A stretch of 18,040 nt of DNA. It comes from Bdellovibrionales bacterium (GTDB lineage Bacteria; Bdellovibrionota; UBA2428). The position numbers and the translations under genes are program-made. The stretch's first letter is position 1. Each line of letters begins with the position of its first letter. The stretch spans positions 1 to 18,040 of the forward strand of contig JAFEAR010000074.1 in the NCBI GenBank assembly GCA_018266335.1, given 5' to 3'. Positions 1 through 6,520 of the stretch are shown piece after piece. The notes beneath the pieces are model-generated. The model worked only from the letters and a program-made list of their open reading frames with translations, was not told the DNA's origin and searched no databases.

Positions 1-401
1 GGGAACTCCACAAGTACTACGAAGCGCTCACGGAGGGGACGGTTCCTGCCGATTGGCAGCCGGGCCAGATTTTTAATTGGAAGAGTCGCATCCATCGGGG
101 CAAGAAGCGCGCCTTCGAGGCGCCCCACGGCAAGGACGCGCTCACGCGCGCTACCTGGTTGCGCCGCACGGAGCAGGGCTTGCTCTGGCGGTTGGAGCCG
201 CTCACCGGACGCTCCCACCAATTGCGCTTTGAGCTTACCAAGCAGGGCTTTCCCATTCTTGGCGATCAGCTCTACGGAGCCCAAACGAAATTTGATGGTG
301 AGGGCATTGCGCTGCGAGCCGTGGAACTCGATTTTTCCGGTCTCGCCGATGCTCGGGCACTGGGTTTGCCGGAGCAATTATTAGTTGAGGGTAAGTTCTA
401 A
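1..401 (+). CDS. RluA-family pseudouridine synthase, C-terminal part (5' end outside window)
   Basis: The reading frame is already open at the left edge (frame from base 3) and ends with TAA at 399-401, so only about the last 132 residues are present. The stretch GRSHQLRFEL followed by GFPILGDQLYG matches the C-terminal signature of RluA/RluC/RluD enzymes (GRTHQIR...G.P..GD..YG), which isomerise uridine to pseudouridine in rRNA or tRNA. The later IALRAVELDF fits the usual 'LHA' strand. The catalytic-aspartate motif (HRLD) lies upstream of the window, so activity and the exact subfamily cannot be judged. The stop overlaps the convergent histidine kinase stop by 4 bases. The family call is firm; the substrate is unknown. 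Confidence 0.88.
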   Translation, partial: ELHKYYEALTEGTVPADWQPGQIFNWKSRIHRGKKRAFEAPHGKDALTRATWLRRTEQGLLWRLEPLTGRSHQLRFELTKQGFPILGDQLYGAQTKFDGEGIALRAVELDFSGLADARALGLPEQLLVEGKF

Positions 402-2491
402 GACGCTTCGCGGGCATCGGTGCTTTGGCCCATGCGGGGGGCAGCCCGGCGGGGCAGGGTAACGATAAATTCGGTGCCGCGACGTTCGCCGGGTTCCTGA
501 GAGCTCACCACGCGTATGCTGCCGCGGTGGCGTTCGATAATTCCGTAGACAATCGACAGCCCTAATCCCGTACCGTCGCCCACCTTTTTGGTGGTGAAGA
601 AGGGATCAAAAATTCGATCGCGGTGTTCGGGGGCAATGCCCTTGCCGTCGTCCCGCACGGAGAGCACGAGCGAATCGCTTTCGGTGTCGTCGTGGGTAGA
701 AATCCACACGTGGCCCGGTCCTTCGATGGCTTGCAGAGCATTGGCCACCAAGTTCATGAACACCTGGTTGATTTGGGAAAGGTTGCATTCCACACGGGGG
801 CGGGCCCGTAGGTCCCACACGACTTCCACGCGATTGCGAATTTGGCTGGCCAGAAGCTTAACCGTGTTTTGTAGGGCCTGGTGTAAATCGGCGTCGGCAA
901 AATCACCTTTGTCGAGACGAGAAAAGTTACGCAGGCCCAGCACGATGTCCTTGACCCGCACGCTGCCCTCAAGGCTGGAGCGTACGATTTCGGTCATGTC
1001 TTTGCGGATGTAATCCCATTCGGCGTCGGCCAGTGAATGCTCGAGTTTAGCGCGGGCCTCGGGAGTTAGGTCGTTGCCCAGGGCATCGATGGTGGCCGCG
1101 ATGGAATCAATGTTCTTTAGGTACTGCCGCATTTGCGACATGTTGGAGTAGATGAAGGCAATGGGGTTGTTGAGTTCGTGTGCCACGCCGGCCACGAGTT
1201 GGCCTAGGGACGACATCTTGGCCGATTGAATGAGCTGCTCCTGGGTTTCTTTCAGGGCGTCGTGCGCTTCGGCCAGTTCTCCGAGTTTGGTTTCGAGCAT
1301 GCGCTTGGTGGCTTGCACGGAGAGGGCCATTTCGTTGAATCGCTTTACCAGAAAGCCTACTTCGGTTTTGGTTTCGGCTTGCACGGGTTGAACCCATTCG
1401 CCCTGACGCATGGCCTCGACGGCCTTCACGAGTTCCGTCATGGGCCGCGTGATGCGATTGGAAAGGGCGAAGGTGAGGGCGACGACGAGGGACGCCATGC
1501 TGAGCGCCAGGAGACTCACCCACAGAAGAATTTTATTGCGGAGCACGGTCTGATCATTCTTGGAGATTCCCACGCCGGCCCACACTTTGGTCGCGGGGGC
1601 ATTGACTAGCGGAGCAAAGAAAAACTCGAGGGGTTGCCGTGCAGTTTGCACGGTGCGAGGAGTGCGCTCCCAATCGCTCTCGCCGCTTAGACGCAGCTCC
1701 GAAAGAACTCCGGAAAGTTTTTGGGCCGCTTCCGGGGTTGAGGCTCCCAGCACTTGGTAAGTTTTATCGACGAGTGCAATTTCAACTCCCTGGAAGCGGG
1801 CGAGAATGGCGATCTTGTCGTTGTCGAGATTGAGTTGTCCTTCTACGTAGCCCAGTGGAGCACCCGCGGAATTGGTGATGGCGCGGTAAATGGCCAGACG
1901 CAGGTGACGGGGAGATTCGGAAATTTCGCGCACACTCCAAGATTCTTCGGTGCGAAGAAAATTGCGGAAGTTCTCGGGCAAGGTTTGCGAATTTGCTTCG
2001 GCGCGCGTATCGCGCTCGGCAAAGGTGCTTTCGTGCGCGTTCGCTCGGGCCACGGGCTCCGAGGCCGGATCGCGCGCGGCAAAGAGCTTGGTCCAACTGT
2101 CCAGGGTTCGGCCCTTATCCGTTCGTTCAATGGTAGCGAGGAGAGTGCCGTCGGCAGCGTGAATACGCACGGTATCGAATTGGCTCGAGAGCACCCAGCG
2201 CGAGGCGAAAACTTCGGTCGCGCTTTCGTTGCGAGTGCGCAGGGTGGAAGTAAATTCGTCGCTGCGGGCGAGGGTGGCGAGTTGTCGCCCCAGGCGTTGC
2301 TCGATGGTTTCTAAGCTGCGTGCAAAGGCCGAAAGTTCGGGCGTGGCCCGGCGGGTGATTTCTTGATCCAGGGCGCGTCCGACCAAGAAGTACGTAAGCA
2401 CGGCGAGGGCGATAAGCGGCAATCCGGCGAGCGGTAAAAAAGTAGCGATCAAATACGAGCGGAGGCTACCCTGAGCCCGGAACTCTTCCAC
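398..2491 (-). CDS. Transmembrane sensor histidine kinase (HAMP, HisKA, HATPase_c)
   Basis: A 697-aa inner-membrane sensor kinase. A first membrane segment (about 13-37) and a second (about 320-343) bracket a periplasmic sensor of about 280 residues, a size compatible with a double-Cache fold (inference). A HAMP domain (344-396) and a short coiled coil precede the H box VAGVAHELNNP with phospho-acceptor His438. The DHp region then has a long insertion before RNFSRLDKGDF, as in HPK4-type kinases. The ATPase domain has the N box NLVANA (580-585), DDGKGI (614-619), the F box FDPFFTT and GTGLGLSIVYG (640-650), so all catalytic motifs are intact. The start is GTG at 2491 with only a weak GAG upstream; it places the first membrane helix normally. 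No response regulator lies in the window, so the kinase looks orphan. The PilZ gene 62 bp upstream on the same strand may be cotranscribed. Confidence 0.93.
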   Translation of the reverse strand: MEEFRAQGSLRSYLIATFLPLAGLPLIALAVLTYFLVGRALDQEITRRATPELSAFARSLETIEQRLGRQLATLARSDEFTSTLRTRNESATEVFASRWVLSSQFDTVRIHAADGTLLATIERTDKGRTLDSWTKLFAARDPASEPVARANAHESTFAERDTRAEANSQTLPENFRNFLRTEESWSVREISESPRHLRLAIYRAITNSAGAPLGYVEGQLNLDNDKIAILARFQGVEIALVDKTYQVLGASTPEAAQKLSGVLSELRLSGESDWERTPRTVQTARQPLEFFFAPLVNAPATKVWAGVGISKNDQTVLRNKILLWVSLLALSMASLVVALTFALSNRITRPMTELVKAVEAMRQGEWVQPVQAETKTEVGFLVKRFNEMALSVQATKRMLETKLGELAEAHDALKETQEQLIQSAKMSSLGQLVAGVAHELNNPIAFIYSNMSQMRQYLKNIDSIAATIDALGNDLTPEARAKLEHSLADAEWDYIRKDMTEIVRSSLEGSVRVKDIVLGLRNFSRLDKGDFADADLHQALQNTVKLLASQIRNRVEVVWDLRARPRVECNLSQINQVFMNLVANALQAIEGPGHVWISTHDDTESDSLVLSVRDDGKGIAPEHRDRIFDPFFTTKKVGDGTGLGLSIVYGIIERHRGSIRVVSSQEPGERRGTEFIVTLPRRAAPRMGQSTDAREAS

Positions 2492-2533
2492 GAGGCTCTA
2501 TCGGCGGAAGTGCGCGATGAATTTAGGAATTTT

Positions 2534-2552
2534 GCGAGCGGATGCCGCACGC
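2534..2552. repeat. Imperfect inverted repeat between PilZ gene and kinase gene
   Basis: GCGAGCGG and CCGCACGC flank an ATG loop, pairing at 7 of 8 positions. It starts directly after the PilZ stop codon, in the 62-bp gap before the kinase. Read in the direction of transcription (minus) it is followed by AAAATTCC rather than a T run, so it is not a textbook intrinsic terminator. It could attenuate or stabilise the message; that is inference. Confidence 0.35.
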
Positions 2553-2553
2553 G

Positions 2554-3336
2554 TCAGAGATTTGGCGCGCCCTGAATTTTTTCTAAAATTTCTTTGAGCA
2601 GCGCAAAGTAGGCGTGCTTGTGCGTCTCGTCGATTTTAGTGAGGCCCACGCCGAAGCTCCAGCGTTCCTCTTGGGTGCGGGAATCGATTTCGTCCGTAAC
2701 CCGAAAGATTCGGCCGCGCAGACGTAAATTGATGTTCGGATTGAGGCGCGTGCTTCCGGTGAGTGACAAATCTATGACGTCGCCGGGCCGAATATTCTTG
2801 GCCGCGTCCTGCGCGGTCATCAGCAACACGCCATCGGGACTGAGGTTGCCAATTTGGTAGCTCACTCGCTTGGGATCGGGATTGATTGCGGTGGGAATGG
2901 TCGTGGCGGTGGCGGATAGTTTGAAATCCTCGGTGAATTGCTGCGAGGGAATGCGGGGGTACTTGCGCTGATGTTCGGCGGGTACGTTACCGTAGCGGTT
3001 GATAACGGCCGCCACGCGTTTGCGTAGGTCGCCTTCGCTTTCGCCAAAGATGAATTTCAGCGCCAGTCGCTCCGAACGTAGCGATAATTCGCGCACCACA
3101 CCGGCCGAAACTTCGAATTGATAAGGATTGCTATCGACGCGAAAGTTTACTTTGACCTTCACAATTTTTCCGAAGTGTTTGGCCGGAATAAGCGGAGGCC
3201 AGCGCAGGCCGAAGACTCCTCCGAGCGATACGAGGGATTTGGGATACTCGGCCGTCAAAGGACCGTCCGTGACCGACACGTCTCCGCGCAAAAACTTGGT
3301 GCCGAGTTTGAGGGGTAGGTTTTTGATATCCGACAT
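2554..3336 (-). CDS. PilZ-domain protein, predicted cyclic-di-GMP receptor
   Basis: A 260-aa soluble protein with no signal peptide or membrane helix. The C-terminal half is a PilZ domain with both ligand motifs: RKYPR (RxxxR, residues 124-128) and NLSPDG ((D/N)xSxxG, 164-169), followed by WSFGVGLTKI and a terminal helix, as usual for the fold. In known members these motifs bind cyclic di-GMP. The N-terminal half (about 30-115) has beta-rich sequence with VKVNFRV and ALKFIF, possibly a degenerate second PilZ-like barrel (inference). The frame stays open far upstream to 4029 but that would run antisense through the barrel gene. I chose ATG at 3336, preceded by AAGAA; ATG at 3354 would add 6 residues. 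Upstream of and codirectional with the histidine kinase. The output partner is unknown. Confidence 0.85.
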   Translation of the reverse strand: MSDIKNLPLKLGTKFLRGDVSVTDGPLTAEYPKSLVSLGGVFGLRWPPLIPAKHFGKIVKVKVNFRVDSNPYQFEVSAGVVRELSLRSERLALKFIFGESEGDLRKRVAAVINRYGNVPAEHQRKYPRIPSQQFTEDFKLSATATTIPTAINPDPKRVSYQIGNLSPDGVLLMTAQDAAKNIRPGDVIDLSLTGSTRLNPNINLRLRGRIFRVTDEIDSRTQEERWSFGVGLTKIDETHKHAYFALLKEILEKIQGAPNL

Positions 3337-3432
3337 GCGATTCTTAACTATCATCGCATGGCCGGGGTGATTTCGCCCATACGTCAAAGCGTTGGCTGCG
3401 GAGCGGTGCTTCCCACAAGGTAGGATTTTGGA
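3337..3432. promoter_or_regulatory. Divergent intergenic region, PilZ gene / barrel-protein operon
   Basis: This 96-bp gap must hold the control sites for both divergent units unless promoters lie inside the genes. AGGA at 3422-3425, 7 bases before the ATG at 3433, is a good ribosome binding site for the barrel gene. A TTGACG (minus strand, 3387-3382) resembles a -35 box, but I see no convincing -10 at the right distance, so I do not call a promoter on either strand. Confidence 0.35.
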
Positions 3433-4530
3433 ATGAACTCTTGGCGTTTGCTGATGGTGGCCGTGGCGGTGGTTTGGGTGGCGCCTGCACATGCCCTTCG
3501 CGAACGCCCTTTCTTTCGGGCGTCGCGCGCCCTCGCCATGGGCGATGCCTACACGGCTTACGATGTTGGGTACGAGGCGGTGTACTACAATCCCGCGGGC
3601 GTCGCCCGACGTAACAAGCCCGAGTTCAAATACATCGATCTCGAGGCTGAAGCTTCGCAGGGCGCATTGTCGACCATCAAGGATAGTCTGACGAGCTTTC
3701 GCAACCTCAGCAAGATCGTTACGAATCTTTACCAAAACCCGGGCAACGTGCAGGCCGTAGGCTTTAGTCTGACACCGCAATTTCTTATTCGTAACTTTTC
3801 TATCGGTTTCATTGCGCGTGGGTACAATGAAGCCTACACGCCGCTCGCCGATGCCGACGTAGATTTTTACGCCTATTCCGATCTCGGAGCTTACGCCCAG
3901 TTTGGCTTTGCACTCTTTGGCGGCATTATTCGCATTGGCGCCGGGATGAAAGCAATCGACCGTGCCGAAATCAATCGCACTTACACGGCCGCCGAATTGG
4001 CGAGTTCGACGCCCTCGCTTTCCTCTCAATGGACCGAAGGCACCGGCATTGGTGGTGATGTGGGAGCTCTGATCACTTTGCCCACGTCCTTGCAGCCCAC
4101 TCTGGGGATCGCAGTTCAGGACTTAGGCAACACCCGCCTCAATGAAAAACGCTTCGTGTGGACTTCGCCTTCTGCCTCCACGCCCGGTCGCCCGCTCGAT
4201 TTGCGTCAGCGCGTGAACGTGGGCCTCGCCATGAGCGTTAAGCATGCTCGTGGAGTGCGCACGGGATTGAGCGCAGAAATGAAGGACATCGCTAACAAGA
4301 ATACGAAGGATTACTTGGGTCGTTTTCATGCGGGCATGGAAGTCGACTTTAACAAAGTGCTTTATCTGCGCGGCGGCGTGAACCAGGGGCGCTACTGGAC
4401 GGCCGGTTTGGGCTTGCACGCCGGAGGCATGGGGCTCGAGGTTGCAAGTTACGGCGATAACGTAGCGTTTAGCGAAGGCGAGCGTCGCGATGCCCGCTTC
4501 TGGGTTGGTCGCTACGTTCTGGAGTTTTAA
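3433..4530 (+). CDS. Outer-membrane beta-barrel protein, FadL/OmpP1-like, first of a pair
   Basis: A 365-aa exported protein. Residues 1-21 form a signal peptide (hydrophobic core, cleavage after AHA). The mature N-terminus carries MGDAYTAYDVGYEAVYYNPAG (middle residues matter: NPAG at 53-56), the pattern of the OmpP1/FadL/TodX and related PorV/UPF0164-like barrels, where it lies near the hatch. Alternating hydrophobic strands continue to a terminal Phe (YVLEF), the usual BAM recognition end. FadL relatives move hydrophobic compounds across the outer membrane, but the substrate cannot be inferred here. ATG start with AGGA 7 bases upstream. It is followed with no gap by the lipoprotein gene and then by a second, related barrel gene. 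Shared blocks with that protein include D(L/V)GNTR and YWT(A/V)G near the C-terminus. Confidence 0.8.
   Translation: MNSWRLLMVAVAVVWVAPAHALRERPFFRASRALAMGDAYTAYDVGYEAVYYNPAGVARRNKPEFKYIDLEAEASQGALSTIKDSLTSFRNLSKIVTNLYQNPGNVQAVGFSLTPQFLIRNFSIGFIARGYNEAYTPLADADVDFYAYSDLGAYAQFGFALFGGIIRIGAGMKAIDRAEINRTYTAAELASSTPSLSSQWTEGTGIGGDVGALITLPTSLQPTLGIAVQDLGNTRLNEKRFVWTSPSASTPGRPLDLRQRVNVGLAMSVKHARGVRTGLSAEMKDIANKNTKDYLGRFHAGMEVDFNKVLYLRGGVNQGRYWTAGLGLHAGGMGLEVASYGDNVAFSEGERRDARFWVGRYVLEF
4521..4524 (+). promoter_or_regulatory. Ribosome binding site GGAG inside the barrel gene, sets the GTG start of the lipoprotein
   Basis: GGAG lies in the last codons of the upstream gene, 6 bases before GTG at 4531. 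That GTG follows the upstream TAA directly. The arrangement points to translational coupling and supports GTG as the true start, because it alone gives a complete lipoprotein signal. Confidence 0.65.
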
Positions 4531-5376
4531 GTGCGGCCTCTACGTGCATCACCTTACGTCTGGTGTTTCGTTGTTGGAATGCTCGGCGGCTGCGCGAATC
4601 CCTTTCGAGATCTTGCTGATAAAACCTCCGAGAAATATCGGATCGACCAGGCCGAGGGATTGCTCAACAGCTATAAGTTCGATGACGCCATCACTGCGAT
4701 TGATCCCGTTGTAGCCGCGCATCCGACGGATGAACGAATCGTGAATATTGCCGTGTCTGCTTATGCTGGACGCGCGGGGCTGCGCATTTTGGACATGTTG
4801 GAAGCTATTGGCACTGATCTCAGCACCAAAGGGATTTTTAGAATCTTTGCTGACCACTTTGTGGAATCCGATGCGGATAAACAATCGGATATTGAAAACG
4901 CTAAGGATCTTATTGAGGCTTACGGCGCCCGAGGCGTAAATCGCAGCGCCTCTATGAACTTTTTGGCGATGTTCGTTTACTACTCGCGTATTGGTGTGGT
5001 TCTCAACCGCTACGCCTACAATGGCACCACCCAGTTGCTGTCGACATTTAAGGCCTGTCACACCACGAGCGATTTTAACGCTGCGACCACGGGGCTCCCA
5101 GATTCAGCGGTGGACATCGTAATGACGAGCATTCCGAGAATCTTGGATGCCGCAAGTGGCATTGCGAGCAGCACCGATTCGCGAATCACTTCCATTACCT
5201 CCATTCCTGGAGTGCCGACCGATTTAGGCTTCGATCCGATTCCTTGTTCGGCGGACTCCAATAACACTACGTGCAAGACGGTACGAAGCTTGATTAACAT
5301 CGGTCCGTCTGAAATATCGGGGACGATTGGTCTGGCCACTGGGGAGGGTGCTTGCGCAACTGTCTCCACACCTTAA
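4531..5376 (+). CDS. Predicted lipoprotein between two barrel proteins, possibly helical-repeat
   Basis: A 281-aa protein whose N-terminus has a hydrophobic segment ending in the lipobox LGGC, with Cys21 as the predicted lipidated residue. The residue after Cys is Ala, so by the E. coli sorting rule it should reach the outer membrane. Residues about 35-75 (QAEGLLNSYKFDDAITAIDPV...) resemble a tetratricopeptide-type helix pair. The C-terminal third is rich in Ser, Thr and Gly and contains Cys residues (for example in PCSADSNNTTCK) that could form a disulfide. I do not recognise a named family. It starts with GTG right after the upstream stop, and its end overlaps the next barrel gene by 25 bases, so the three products are probably made together. 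An accessory or assembly role for the barrels is inference from position only. Confidence 0.78.
   Translation: MRPLRASPYVWCFVVGMLGGCANPFRDLADKTSEKYRIDQAEGLLNSYKFDDAITAIDPVVAAHPTDERIVNIAVSAYAGRAGLRILDMLEAIGTDLSTKGIFRIFADHFVESDADKQSDIENAKDLIEAYGARGVNRSASMNFLAMFVYYSRIGVVLNRYAYNGTTQLLSTFKACHTTSDFNAATTGLPDSAVDIVMTSIPRILDAASGIASSTDSRITSITSIPGVPTDLGFDPIPCSADSNNTTCKTVRSLINIGPSEISGTIGLATGEGACATVSTP
5341..5348 (+). promoter_or_regulatory. Strong Shine-Dalgarno GGGGAGGG deciding a TTG start
   Basis: This purine run inside the 3' end of the lipoprotein gene sits 3-4 bases before TTG at 5352. Initiation there gives the second barrel protein a full signal peptide. The next in-frame ATG (5415) would remove the signal peptide's hydrophobic core, so TTG is the best start. 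Confidence 0.65.
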
Positions 5377-6497
5377 CTCGGCCCTGCATTCTCGCGCTAG
5401 GTGCGGTCGTGGCGATGTCGGCGCAAGCCGGTCACTATGAACGGCTGAACTTTCGGGATATCCGCTGGCTCGGTCGTGGCAACACGGGCGTTGCCACCAT
5501 CAATGATGGCACCGCGCTTTTTTATAATCCTGCTGGCTTGGGGCAGCAAGAATCGTATTCCTTTTCTATTTTCAACCCCGTTTTGGGAGGCGATGAGAAC
5601 CTTTACACTAGCGTGTCCCAGCTTTCGAATGTCACTAGAGGCAGCACCACGCTGAGTGAAAAGTTTTCGCCCTTCTTGGGTAAAAGTTTGGGATTGCAAG
5701 GATCCATCTTTCCGCACATTGCGCTGCCCGGTTTTGCCGGTGGCTTTTGGGACACCTTCGATAGCTCGATTCTTTATCAGAATCCGGTTAACCCGCATTT
5801 GGATCTTGATGCGCGCAACGACTACGGCCTTATTTTTGGAACGGGATTTGGTTACCAAAAATTCTTCACCGTGGGGGCATCGCTGCGCTACCAAAAGCGC
5901 AAATCACTTCAGCAGGACCTCACGGTGGATAGTCTTATTACGACCAAGGCGAGCGACCTTGAGAACGTGTTCCGCACCGGCGAGGGGTGGGGGCTTAATG
6001 TGGGGGCGCAGTCGCGTATTCCGCTCGGAAAAATTCAGTGGGTGGGCCTCGGGGTAACGGTGGAGGACGTGGGTAACACCCGCTTTCGTTCTTCCACGGG
6101 TATAGAGCCACTCGCCCAAGGTCAGCAGGTCAATGCGGGGTTGGCGTATGGCATGTCGTCAGCGCTGATTGATTTCACCATGCTCGCCGACGTGCGGCAG
6201 CTCAACGAAACTTCCATGTCCACCGGCAAAAAAGTGTACTTGGGTACGGAGGTGAGCCTGCTCAAGATGGACCTCCGGGCGGGTATGTTCCAAGGGTATT
6301 GGACTGTGGGCGCCAGTCTGCGGATTTTGCCCCTCTTCGATATCGATTTTGCGACGTACGGCGAGGAAATGGCCAGTTTTGCGGGCATCAAAGAGAACCG
6401 TACGTGGATGATTGGTCTGCGTACGGGGATCGGCCTTAAGATGGGCAAGGGCGGTAAGAAGAGCAAACGTTACCGCTCCCAACTCGACGCCCTCTAA
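5352..6497 (+). CDS. Outer-membrane beta-barrel protein, FadL/OmpP1-like, second of a pair
   Basis: A 381-aa exported protein with a signal peptide of 26 residues (core ILALGAVVAM, cleavage after AQA). The mature N-terminus has WLGRGNTGVATINDGTALFY and then NPAG (59-62), the same OmpP1/FadL-type block as the first barrel protein. Further shared blocks are VEDVGNTRF and YWTVGASL, and both have (A/V)NVGLA-like strands, so the two look like old paralogues. Unlike its partner it does not end in an aromatic residue: the last strand (WMIGLRTGIGLKM) is followed by a basic tail of about 20 residues (GKGGKKSKRYRSQLDAL). The TTG start overlaps the lipoprotein gene by 25 bases. The outer-membrane location is well supported; the transported or bound ligand is unknown. 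Confidence 0.8.
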   Translation: MRNCLHTLTRPCILALGAVVAMSAQAGHYERLNFRDIRWLGRGNTGVATINDGTALFYNPAGLGQQESYSFSIFNPVLGGDENLYTSVSQLSNVTRGSTTLSEKFSPFLGKSLGLQGSIFPHIALPGFAGGFWDTFDSSILYQNPVNPHLDLDARNDYGLIFGTGFGYQKFFTVGASLRYQKRKSLQQDLTVDSLITTKASDLENVFRTGEGWGLNVGAQSRIPLGKIQWVGLGVTVEDVGNTRFRSSTGIEPLAQGQQVNAGLAYGMSSALIDFTMLADVRQLNETSMSTGKKVYLGTEVSLLKMDLRAGMFQGYWTVGASLRILPLFDIDFATYGEEMASFAGIKENRTWMIGLRTGIGLKMGKGGKKSKRYRSQLDAL

Positions 6498-6520
6498 GCC
6501 AACTGCTACATTTTGGGCCC

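Noticed and set aside
1754..2314. A 186-codon plus-strand frame inside the histidine kinase
   Set aside because: It lies opposite the kinase sensor region and its translation has no recognisable domain.
2534..2552. Intrinsic terminator after the PilZ gene
   Set aside because: The stem is present but is followed by AAAATT rather than a T run in the direction of transcription, so it is listed only as an inverted repeat.
3382..3387. TTGACG as a -35 box for the PilZ gene
   Set aside because: No acceptable -10 hexamer lies 16-18 bases downstream on that strand.
3337..4029. The PilZ reading frame staying open on the minus strand up to 4029 (491 aa)
   Set aside because: The extension is antisense to the barrel gene, which has a signal peptide, NPAG motif and good ribosome binding site. 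The extra sequence has no PilZ-family similarity.
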